Source: Anderseniella sp963698275 (GTDB lineage Bacteria; Pseudomonadota; Alphaproteobacteria; Rhizobiales; Aestuariivirgaceae). Taken from it: 64,000 bases of DNA. A model generated the notes under the pieces. The model was not told the origin of the DNA. It did not search any database and saw nothing but the letters and a program-made list of their open reading frames with translations. Where the stretch lies: the NCBI GenBank assembly GCA_963698275.1, contig CAVOQE010000006.1, positions 1 through 64,000 of the forward strand, read 5' to 3'. Made by a program: the position numbers and the translations under genes. This document shows, piece by piece, positions 37,315-44,908 of this stretch (its first letter is position 1; every line of letters begins with the position of its first letter).

Positions 37315-38412
37315 ATGGTCGACCTGTCTCCAGGCACGATCGCCGCCATTGGCGGCCTCGCCGGCGGTATGGCGCTGGGCTTCGCTGCCCGGTGGGGCAG
37401 GTTCTGTACGCTCGGAGCCATTGAAGACGCCTGCCTCGGCGGCAGCCGTGGCCGCCTGTCGGCCTGGGGCCTGGCGATTGCGGTCGCCATTGCGGGAACC
37501 TACGCACTGGACCAATCCGGCGTCATCGACGTTGCCGGCAGCTTTTATCTCATTTCACCGACGACCATGCTGGCGACAGCATTTGGCTCATTCCTGTTCG
37601 GCCTCGGCATGTCGCTGGTCGGCACATGCGGTTATGGGACTCTGGCCCGCGTCGGCGGCGGCGACCTGAAATCCGTGGTGACCTTTCTGGTGCTGGGCAT
37701 CACAGCCTACGCCACCATGAACGGGCTTTCCGCCTATCTGCGCGTCTATCTGTTTGATGTGCCCACACAACTCGAACAGCCTGCGGGCATCGCTCACACT
37801 GCGGCTTCCCACCTTGGCGGTACCGTGCACATCTGGGCTTACCTGATGGCCGCAGCCATTGCTGTTGCTGCCCTCACCAGCCGTGATTTGAGAACCTCGC
37901 CGCGCTTCCTTGTGGCAGGCCTCATCGTCGGTGCCGCCATTGTCGCCGGATGGTTCGTTACCGGCTACCTGGCCAATGATCCGTTTGACCCGCACCGGCT
38001 GGAATCCTTCACGTTCACCGGCCCGCCGGGCGATACGCTTGTCTATGTCATGACGGCAACCGGTGCATCGCTGCAATTCGGGATCGGTGCCGTGACCGGT
38101 GTCATACTGGGTGCCACCCTCACGACCCTGGCCCAAAGCCATTTTCGCTGGGAAGCCTGTGACGATGCACGTGAAATGCGCCGGCAGATACTGGGCGGCG
38201 CGCTGATGGGATTTGGCGGGGTAACCGCTGTTGGCTGCACGGTCGGACAGGGCCTGTCAGCTGCTTCACTGCTGGCCTTCACCGCGCCTGTGGCCCTTGC
38301 AGCCATGTTTTGCGGTGCCTGGCTTGGCCTGCAGATCCTTGTATACGGGTCGGTACGCGAAGTGTTCCACGATGCCGTCAACCGGGTAATGCGACGACAA
38401 CCTGATATCTGA
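37315..38412 (+). CDS. soxT: SoxT-like YeeE/YedE sulfur-compound transporter
   Basis: A 365-residue membrane protein of the YeeE/YedE (TsuA) family with about nine hydrophobic segments. The conserved cysteine motifs are GTCGYGTLARVGGGDLKS and GCTVGQGLSA, along with an N-terminal GRFCTLG. Family members bring thiosulfate or a persulfide-type sulfur into the cell. As the third gene of soxSRT it may feed the inducer to SoxR. The 105 bases before it contain a perfect GGCAGG-ATAA-CCTGCC hairpin (37276-37291) of unknown use. Confidence 0.88.
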   Translation: MVDLSPGTIAAIGGLAGGMALGFAARWGRFCTLGAIEDACLGGSRGRLSAWGLAIAVAIAGTYALDQSGVIDVAGSFYLISPTTMLATAFGSFLFGLGMSLVGTCGYGTLARVGGGDLKSVVTFLVLGITAYATMNGLSAYLRVYLFDVPTQLEQPAGIAHTAASHLGGTVHIWAYLMAAAIAVAALTSRDLRTSPRFLVAGLIVGAAIVAGWFVTGYLANDPFDPHRLESFTFTGPPGDTLVYVMTATGASLQFGIGAVTGVILGATLTTLAQSHFRWEACDDAREMRRQILGGALMGFGGVTAVGCTVGQGLSAASLLAFTAPVALAAMFCGAWLGLQILVYGSVREVFHDAVNRVMRRQPDI

Positions 38413-38470
38413 TCAGGTTGCCGCAGCGCCCATGTCTGCGACATGTCATGAAAGTTCATTACCGCAATTT

Positions 38471-38491
38471 AACCTCATCTCGCTCTAGCCC
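38471..38491. repeat. left inverted-repeat end of the arsenic segment
   Basis: AACC, one extra T, then CATCTCGCTCTAGCCC. The same sequence without the T occurs in reverse orientation at 46126-46145. The two copies enclose the GFA-like, aio and ars genes and resemble the terminal inverted repeats of a transposable unit. No transposase lies between them. Confidence 0.5.
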
Positions 38492-38556
38492 CCGCGTCTG
38501 AAACAATTTAGCCGAGGTGGAGCGCAAATGTGACAGCGGAAAGGGACCTGAGACTT

Positions 38557-39036
38557 ATGACCAAAGAACTGAATTTAGAGGGAAAGTGCATGTGCGGCGC
38601 GGTCAGGTTTTCTGCGAGCGCCCAAGAACCAAGTGTCGTTGCTTGCCATTGCGACATGTGCCGGCGCTGGTCGGCAGGCCCATTTATGGCGCTGAACTGC
38701 CAAAATGTGACCTTTGACGGCCAGGAAAACATCGGCCGAATACGTTCATCTGACTGGGCCGAACGTGGATTTTGCACCAGATGCGGCTCCAACCTTTTCT
38801 ATCACATCATCGAGCGCAGCGACTACCAACTCGCTGCCGGACTATTCGACGACCAATCAATGCTGCGGATGTCGTTGCAAGTATTCACAGATTCCAGGCC
38901 GGGATTTTATGAGTTTGCCAACGAGACTAAAATGATGACGGGTGCAGAAGTAGCTGCCATGTTCGCACCTACACAAAAGTTTCTCGCGGCGGGTATTGGC
39001 GGCGGGATCAGGCCGATTTGTACTCCTTCGACTTGA
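38557..39036 (+). CDS. GFA-family (glutathione-dependent formaldehyde-activating-like) protein
   Basis: A 159-residue zinc-binding protein of the GFA/CENP-V family. The zinc ligands are visible as CMCG at the start, CHCDMC and FCTRCGS. Members bind glutathione adducts, but most have no proven reaction. The family usually ends shortly after the MTGAEVxAMFAP stretch; here about 20 further residues are read from the antisense of the aioA 3' end, and the two genes overlap tail to tail by 29 bases. The gene may have lost its own stop when the segments were joined. The ATG at 38557 is preferred; a GTG at 38530 is possible. Confidence 0.78.
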   Translation: MTKELNLEGKCMCGAVRFSASAQEPSVVACHCDMCRRWSAGPFMALNCQNVTFDGQENIGRIRSSDWAERGFCTRCGSNLFYHIIERSDYQLAAGLFDDQSMLRMSLQVFTDSRPGFYEFANETKMMTGAEVAAMFAPTQKFLAAGIGGGIRPICTPST

Positions 39037-41455
39037 ACGATACTGCCTTTGCCGTGGCCGGGGCATCCGAAATCTTGCGAATGTCTGCCCAGGTATGCTT
39101 GTAGTCTGGCAAAACCAACTCATTCACCCCAGGATTAATCACGTTGCCCTGAGAACCGGCTGGTGAACCAAATACCATCAGGGTTTCTCCAGGACGTGCA
39201 GTCGGCGTTGGGTAAACCATTGCCTGTGTGGCACCGTTGGCATTGTAGATTTCAACCAAGTCTCCTGGGCCTGCGCCGATATCGGCCATGTCAGCTGGGT
39301 TCATTTCGATGAACGGGAACGGAAAGCGGTCCTGGATGAAGTCGTTGTCCTGATCAAGGAACTGATTTTGCCAGAATATGTTGGCTCGACCGTTGTTGAT
39401 CCAGTACTTGTACTTCGCCTGCTCCTCCGCCTTGCCTTCGGCCTGCCACCCACGCCAGCCTGCGGCACAGAAACGGGCTTTCTTGTCTTCGGTTCCAAAT
39501 TCGCCATTGGAATACAGACGTTCGGTGCCGACCAACTTGCCGTTTTCAAAGCCGACGACTGGCTCGAGCACGCCATTGTTGCCCATTTCACGCAAGCGCT
39601 CATAGGTAACTTCCGGATTGCCCTTATTGTAGCCGTCCATGAATGCATCTTCCTCAGTCTTCCAGTCATAGCCTTTGAACTGGGCTGCATAATCCGCCTT
39701 ACCCATTGCGTTCAAAACGCGCTCCATATTCTGGGCGATGCTGGCGGCAATCAGACAGTCCGGTTTGGAGTTGCCGAACGGATCCATGTATTTCTCCGAC
39801 AGACGCAAACGCCGCTCGCCGTTCATGGAAGTCAGGTTCATCTCATTGGATTCACATGCAGCCAGAACAACATGAGCGTTCTGACCGATTTGGCTGTTGA
39901 TGATGTCAACATCGACTACGAAGAGGCCACCCTTGTTTACCGCATCTACGATTGCATTAACCAAATCTTCGCGTGTGCCACCAGCCGCTGCGTCCATGGC
40001 TTCCTTCACCATGTCGGAACGTCTTTTGTGAGTCCGCTTGAACTGAGCGGCATTCAAAGTGGTCTTATAGTGGTCACAAGCCCAGATGTGATGGATCTTG
40101 CCGCCGCCATTAATCAAAAGCTGATCAACATAGGTTGCGGGGCGACCGACATGGGCGTCTGACGGACGGTAGTATCCTTCCTGGTGACCGCCAAGACGGC
40201 AGACACCGCCACCTTCGCGACCGACATTGCCGGTTGCCAAGGCGATGTTCACCAAGGCGCCGATAGTACGGTAATTGTCATTGCCCCAGATGATGCCTTT
40301 TTCATAAGCCGTTACACATTTGCGACGCGCACCATCTTTCGATTCAGCGATCCATGCGGCAGCTTTTGCAATGTCAGCCGCATCAACACCGCAGATATCG
40401 GCCGCTTCATCAAGCGATATGTTAGTGGCCTTCATTGCCTCTTCAAGGCTGCCAAGTGCAGCGGGATGGCCCGCATCTTCAGCTTGCGCAATGCCGTCCT
40501 GGAAGGTCGAGTTGGCAATGAAGTCCTTGTCAACCCAGCCCTTGGCAACGATCTCGGTCAGGATCGCATTGAACAGGGCCATGTCTGTCCCCGTATTGAT
40601 CTGCAAATGCAGAACGTTGTCCTTGCCTGCCACCTCTTCGGAAGCATTGACTGACACTGTACGACGAGGCTCAACGAAAATAACCCTTGCACCATTTCTC
40701 ATCCCCGGAACCATATGATTCAGGAACAGGTTGGTCTGGGTTTCCAGCGGGTTGGCACCGACAATCATGATAGTATCGGTCAGTTCATAGTCCTTGTACT
40801 GATAGTTCAATTCGCCAACGCCCATGTCGCGAGTGGAGTGAACTTCCGAATTGTAAGCCGGACGATTGTGGATACGGCAGTTTTTGATCTTCATGGATTC
40901 AAAGTAGAGCTTGCCAGTTCCCCAGGTGTTTTCGTATCCACCTGCCGAGCCACCATGGTCGAACATGGAAACAACCAGATCGTCTTCGGAGCCTTCTGTC
41001 ACAACGCGTGCTGTAACTTGTGCCACGAGGTCGAGTGCATCGTCCCAGCTGGTCGGTTGCAACACGCCATAGCGCCACACCATCGGATCAGTAAGCCGTT
41101 GCTGCTGGGTCCCTGTGACAGTGGATGGTCTGTTTTCAGCCATTCGCGCCCCACGGGTCGAACCGAGACCGGAATTCACAACGCAGTCGTGATCCGGCAC
41201 CACGGCCAAATGCACGTCCTTGCCGTTCTGTTTGACTACATTGTACATGGAAGGGGCGATCCAGGTGCCATCGGCCCCCTGTTGTTCACTCAAATCAATG
41301 CCTAAAGCATTATCGGTTGGTGTCCCCTGCTTGTTGCGATCCCAAGTGTAAGCTTTGTAGCCACACCCGACGATGCAATAGTGACACGTGACATTGTGAA
41401 CCTTGGCGTCCTTCGGTGGAATGGGAAGCCGATCGATTTGTCTTTTATAAGCCAT
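39008..41455 (-). CDS. aioA: arsenite oxidase large (molybdenum) subunit AioA
   Basis: An 815-residue DMSO-reductase-family molybdoenzyme. The N-terminal [3Fe-4S] ligands are Cys24, Cys27 and Cys31 in CHYCIVGCGY, and Ser99 (GLGST) stands where related enzymes have a fourth cysteine, as in the Alcaligenes faecalis enzyme. Length and sequence look intact. AioA oxidises arsenite to arsenate in the periplasm and is carried there by the Tat signal of AioB. A GGGAG sequence lies 9 bases before the ATG. The aioB gene directly upstream is frameshifted, so even if AioA is made it may lack its partner and its export signal. No cytochrome c or moeA gene follows, unlike in many aio operons. Confidence 0.95.
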   Translation of the reverse strand: MAYKRQIDRLPIPPKDAKVHNVTCHYCIVGCGYKAYTWDRNKQGTPTDNALGIDLSEQQGADGTWIAPSMYNVVKQNGKDVHLAVVPDHDCVVNSGLGSTRGARMAENRPSTVTGTQQQRLTDPMVWRYGVLQPTSWDDALDLVAQVTARVVTEGSEDDLVVSMFDHGGSAGGYENTWGTGKLYFESMKIKNCRIHNRPAYNSEVHSTRDMGVGELNYQYKDYELTDTIMIVGANPLETQTNLFLNHMVPGMRNGARVIFVEPRRTVSVNASEEVAGKDNVLHLQINTGTDMALFNAILTEIVAKGWVDKDFIANSTFQDGIAQAEDAGHPAALGSLEEAMKATNISLDEAADICGVDAADIAKAAAWIAESKDGARRKCVTAYEKGIIWGNDNYRTIGALVNIALATGNVGREGGGVCRLGGHQEGYYRPSDAHVGRPATYVDQLLINGGGKIHHIWACDHYKTTLNAAQFKRTHKRRSDMVKEAMDAAAGGTREDLVNAIVDAVNKGGLFVVDVDIINSQIGQNAHVVLAACESNEMNLTSMNGERRLRLSEKYMDPFGNSKPDCLIAASIAQNMERVLNAMGKADYAAQFKGYDWKTEEDAFMDGYNKGNPEVTYERLREMGNNGVLEPVVGFENGKLVGTERLYSNGEFGTEDKKARFCAAGWRGWQAEGKAEEQAKYKYWINNGRANIFWQNQFLDQDNDFIQDRFPFPFIEMNPADMADIGAGPGDLVEIYNANGATQAMVYPTPTARPGETLMVFGSPAGSQGNVINPGVNELVLPDYKHTWADIRKISDAPATAKAVSFKSKEYKSA

Positions 41456-41470
41456 GATGTTTTTCTCCCC

Positions 41471-41996
41471 TTACAACACGTTGGACGGACGACCGAAAAT
41501 CAGGTCGCTCGCGCCTTCGGCGAAAATGTCTCCCTTTTCGTCAACTCGAAGCGTAAACTGAGGAAGGTTTTGAGTTGCATGTCCCCAGACCTGCTGGCCT
41601 CCAGCGTCAACATCGAAACGGGAGAAATGACCTGGGCAATTGAAGGTCCGGTCATCTGCTTTATAATTTAGGTTCCAGCCCTTGTGCGGGCACAGAGTGG
41701 AGAAGGCAACGATGTCACCATCCGGTCCAACGCCGCCTTCAACGGCTTGGCCCATTTTGATCAATGCGCCCGGACTTCTCCGCATCTGGATATTCGATGT
41801 CTAATGGTTCGTTGACTTTCAGGTCAGCGACGTTCGCCAACTTGTTCGACGGATAATCAATCTGTGCGTTAGCCGGTGCGGCCTTGGCCTGCTCTGCAGG
41901 TAACACCGCAGCCGTAGCCAACCCAACTGCCGCAAGCGATCCCCCGCGCATAAACTGGCGCCGGCCGACATCGACCATTTTCGTGCATCGAGACAT
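41471..41996 (-). pseudogene. aioB: arsenite oxidase Rieske subunit AioB, frameshifted
   Basis: Two overlapping frames together make one AioB. The first (from ATG 41996, with GGAGG 5 bases upstream) has a Tat signal (GRRQFMRGG) and continues to PLDIEYPDAEKSG before losing homology and stopping. The second, in the next frame, holds SPGALIKMGQ and the Rieske cluster ligands CPH and CPGH and runs to SNVL at 41471. Removing one base near 41775-41780 would join them as PDAESPGALIKMGQ, the expected family sequence. The two extra disulfide cysteines found in some AioB proteins are absent. Either the gene is inactive or the reference carries a one-base sequencing error. Confidence 0.87.
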
Positions 41997-42120
41997 GGAA
42001 TCCTCCCTTTCAAATCCAAAATGACTGATAGGGAAACCTTGCATCGATTAAACATCGACCAGAAGAGATGCTTGTCTTGTGGGAAGGATATTTTTTGTTT
42101 TCGCCCCTGAATTTGCTGTG

Positions 42121-42176
42121 ATGTTCGGGATTCCGAACGCTCCCGTGAGGCGCATGTTCAGATTTCCGAACGCTCC
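42121..42176. promoter_or_regulatory. tandem palindromic sites upstream of aioB, candidate AioR boxes
   Basis: Two copies of a palindrome, GTTCGGGATTCCGAAC and GTTCAGATTTCCGAAC, each preceded by AT and followed by GCTCC. They are repeated head to tail with starts 33 bases apart, three helical turns. They lie about 125-180 bases before the aioB start; the second copy overlaps the 3' end of aioR. The layout is that of an activator-binding region. Confidence 0.55.
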
Positions 42177-43497
42177 TTTGAACCCAAATCCAAGCGCGTC
42201 ATTTTCTCCCATAGCGTGGTACGGGAAACCCCCAGCAGTTTTGCCGCTTCACCAATCTGGCCAGCCGATCGTTCCAGCGCACGAATGATCTGGCGCTTTT
42301 CTGCAAGTTCGCGTGCCTGAGCAAGGGACGGAAATGCTTGCTCTGGCCCGTTCCCGAAATCGGTCTCCGGGAAAAGGTCTGCGACGGTCAATTCGTGATC
42401 CCGGGACAATGCGACGGCTCGTTCTACGCGGTTACGCATCTCAAGCGCATTGCCGGGCCACTCGTGGTCAAGGGCAACCTCTTCTGCCTGCACGGAAAGC
42501 GCCTTTTGCAATTGACCCTGGCGCGAACAGGCTGAAGCGATCATTTGTGGTAACAGCCATTCGATATCCTCAGCCCGGTCCCTGAGCGGGGAAATATGAG
42601 CCGAAAGCACTGAAAGTCGGAACCAAAGATCTTCTCGCAATACGCCTTTGGAAACCGTACCCTCGAGGCTGGAACTGTCGGAAACAACAATTCGCCCCTC
42701 AAACGCAATTGCTGTTGTTCCTCCGATCCGGACAAAACTTTTCTCCTCGAGCAGTTCCATGAATTTTGCCTGAACAGACAGAGGAATGCGGCTCACTTCA
42801 CGGATATAAAGCGTGCCTCCGCCGACCCGCTCGGCATAGCCCCGGTGAAAACCCGACGCTTTGTTTTCGCGACCTGCTTCGGCTCCAAAAATCTCCTTCT
42901 CGAGCAATTCAACCGGAATCGCGGCACAGTTAACCGCCATGAAAGGGCGGCAACACGCATTGGAATGGGTATGAAGGAAACGTGCAGCCGATTCCTTGCC
43001 GACACCTATTTCCCCGGTTATCAACACTGGAAAGTCGGTTTGACTAAATTTGACGAGACTTTTCTCAAGTGCTTGCATTTCAGCAGAGACACCAAGTCTA
43101 GATGACTTGTCCTTTGATTTATGTAGACCGCGTGCACTTCGCTCGACCCGGCTCAGAAATTCTTCGAACTGAATGGCTTTGTCAGGTAGTGGCACCCACG
43201 CAAGCGGATCAACCTGACCGCCTGATCAATCTCGCCATAGCCGGTGATGAAGAGAAAGGGGGGAGCACGACCATCGCGGCTAGCCTGGCGCAAGACCGTT
43301 TCGCCGGTGATGTCAGGAAGTCGGATATCACAGATGATGATATCCTTTTCGAAGAACTCCGGTGAGTTGACTGCATCGCTGCCTGTGGTCCACCAGCGGA
43401 CACTGTGACCCTCAAGTTCAAACCGTTGAATCAGCGAACTGCCCATGATCTGATCATCTTCGACGATCCCGATGTTTATTGGCCTAAGCTGCTGCAT
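42158..43497 (-). pseudogene. aioR: arsenite response regulator AioR, frameshifted
   Basis: An NtrC-type response regulator read in two frames. The first frame, from ATG 43497, is the receiver domain with the phospho-acceptor Asp57 in IIICDIRLPD and the switch region up to YLTKPF, then stops at 43153. The second frame continues with QFEEFLSRVERSA and holds the AAA+ domain and a Fis-type helix-turn-helix (EAAKLLGVSRTTLWEKM). One base seems lost near 43170-43177. In the AAA+ part Walker A is normal (GEIGVGKE), but the GAFTGA loop that contacts sigma-54 is missing and Walker B reads GGTLYIREV rather than GGTLFLDEI. Its sensor kinase gene aioS is absent. Confidence 0.83.
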
Positions 43498-43501
43498 CGA
43501 G

Positions 43502-43810
43502 CTACTTCACAAATGGATAACCGCATATCCAGGCGGCATCCAGTTGACCGGAAACTAGAAGCGATGTGACTTCCTGATACGTCCGGCGGGTTATGAGGTC
43601 GATTTTGTACCCCGTTGCACCTTCGAGATAGGTCGTGATTGCGGAAAGTAATTGAACATCATCATTAAGGAAAACGGGCGTCAATCCAAACCGAATGGTT
43701 TCATCTTTTTGTGTTTGAGGAAACGCGTTCTTTGAACCAAGCAACAGCGTCGTCAAAGACAACAAAAATGTCCGACGATTTGCCGCTGTCCTCCTGCAGG
43801 AAGAAGACAT
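43502..43810 (-). pseudogene. aioX: arsenite-binding protein AioX, truncated
   Basis: A 102-residue N-terminal piece of a PhnD-like periplasmic binding protein. A signal-like start (NRRTFLLSLTTLLLG) leads into FGLTPVFLNDD and ends at LDAAWICGYPFVK, a segment normally followed by about 200 more residues. The stop lies 4 bases before the aioR start. In Agrobacterium and Rhizobium NT-26 the order is aioX, aioS, aioR, aioB, aioA; here the rest of aioX and all of aioS are gone, which fits one internal deletion. The ATG at 43810 has GGAGGG 5 bases upstream. Confidence 0.78.
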
Positions 43811-43954
43811 CTGTTCCCTCCGCATTGTTTTTCACTCAAGGTATTATCACTGCGAACTGAGTCAAGCTGCATTTCGCAGCCCTGGCGGACAGCACACTTC
43901 AATTCCCAATCAATGATGGACAAATCGTCGCTCCGTGTTGATTCAAGGCAATAT

Positions 43955-43970
43955 ATCCAATAATCTGGAT
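43955..43970. promoter_or_regulatory. candidate ArsR operator at the arsR start
   Basis: ATCCAATAATCTGGAT is an inverted repeat ATCCA-N6-TGGAT that ends 2 bases before the arsR ATG. The position would let ArsR repress its own gene, and possibly the divergent aioX-side promoter. Confidence 0.5.
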
Positions 43971-43972
43971 CT

Positions 43973-44308
43973 ATGGATAAAAAACAATCGATGGAAGTCC
44001 TGGGGGCATTGAGCCAGGAAACCGAACTCGATGCCTTTAGGCTCTTGGTGAAATTGGCCCCTGACGGCCTGCCGGCAGGAGAAATTGGTGATCGCCTGGA
44101 CATTGTACAAAACACCATGTCGGCGCATTTGGGAGTGCTCGCGCGTTCTGGTCTCATTCGCTCCAGGCGAAAAGGGCGAACTATCGAGTATGCGGTGGAC
44201 TACGCAGCCGTACGCGACTTCCTGGCATTTCTCATGCAGGACTGTTGTCAGGGAGAGCCGGAAATCTGCTCGCCGCTTTTCGAACTTGTAGATTGCGATC
44301 ATAAGTAA
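43973..44308 (+). CDS. arsR: arsenic-responsive repressor ArsR
   Basis: A 111-residue winged-helix repressor. The DNA-binding helix is seen in IVQNTMSAHLGVLARSGLI. Cysteines are clustered near the C-terminus (DCCQGEPEIC and VDCDHK), outside the classic helix-3 site; such a C-terminal cluster is known from other As(III)-binding ArsR proteins. It should leave DNA when arsenite binds, opening the arsC and acr3 genes 15 bases downstream. No Shine-Dalgarno is seen before the ATG, and the operator overlaps the 5' end, so the transcript may be leaderless or the true start may be the ATG at 43991. Confidence 0.88.
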   Translation: MDKKQSMEVLGALSQETELDAFRLLVKLAPDGLPAGEIGDRLDIVQNTMSAHLGVLARSGLIRSRRKGRTIEYAVDYAAVRDFLAFLMQDCCQGEPEICSPLFELVDCDHK

Positions 44309-44323
44309 GGAGACACAAAGGCC

Positions 44324-44833
44324 ATGGCCGATCATGTGTTCAATGTTCTGTTTCTGTGTACGGGAAACTCAGCCCGCTCGATCATGGCAGAGGCCATTCT
44401 TGCCAAAGAAGGTGCTGGCAGGTTTCAAGCGTTTTCCGCGGGCTCTTTCCCAAAGGGCGAAGTTCATCCCAGCGCCATCGCACTACTAAAGAATATGGAC
44501 TACGAAACAGATGTGTTCCGCTCCAAGAGTTGGGACGAGTTCTCTGGACCTAATGCTCCGAAAATAGATTTCGTCTTCACCGTTTGCGATAACGCTGCGA
44601 GCGAACCATGTCCGATTTGGCCAGTTCACCCGATGACGGCCCATTGGGGAATTCCTGATCCGGCAGCGGTTGAAGGGACAGAAGTAGAAAAGACACTGGC
44701 ATTTGCTGACGCATACAGAATGCTTAACAAGCGGATTGAGGTTTTTGTCAATCTACCTATCCAGTCCCTTGACAAAATGAGCCTGAAACACCGGCTTGAT
44801 GAGATAGGTCAAGAGCTGCTTACCAGCGCGTGA
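44324..44833 (+). CDS. arsC: arsenate reductase (low-molecular-weight phosphatase type)
   Basis: A 169-residue protein with the phosphatase loop CTGNSARS (CX5R) near the N-terminus and the IPDPAAVEG segment carrying the general-acid aspartate. Further cysteines in TVCDNAASEPCPIW could serve the redox relay. It reduces arsenate to arsenite in the cytoplasm for export by Acr3. Its length is above the 130-140 of thioredoxin-coupled ArsC because of a C-terminal extension (VFVNLPIQSLDK onward). It starts 15 bases after arsR, with AAGGAG upstream. Confidence 0.92.
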   Translation: MADHVFNVLFLCTGNSARSIMAEAILAKEGAGRFQAFSAGSFPKGEVHPSAIALLKNMDYETDVFRSKSWDEFSGPNAPKIDFVFTVCDNAASEPCPIWPVHPMTAHWGIPDPAAVEGTEVEKTLAFADAYRMLNKRIEVFVNLPIQSLDKMSLKHRLDEIGQELLTSA

Positions 44834-44908
44834 CGCAAACTTGCGTGAATATTTTGAAATGCCTGGTTACCAAGCCAATCCAAAGCAAACAACAAACATG
44901 AGGTTCAA

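Noticed and set aside
42000..42120. Search for a sigma-54 (-24/-12) promoter before aioB
   Set aside because: No GG-N10-GC pair in a fitting context was found on the minus strand.
43502..43810. AioX fragment as a complete small protein
   Set aside because: It aligns with the first third of a PhnD-like binding protein and ends in the middle of the fold, so truncation is the better reading.
44833..44850. Small inverted repeat (ACGCAA/TTGCGT) after arsC
   Set aside because: The 2-base loop and the missing clean T-run make it a poor terminator, and acr3 follows in the same operon.
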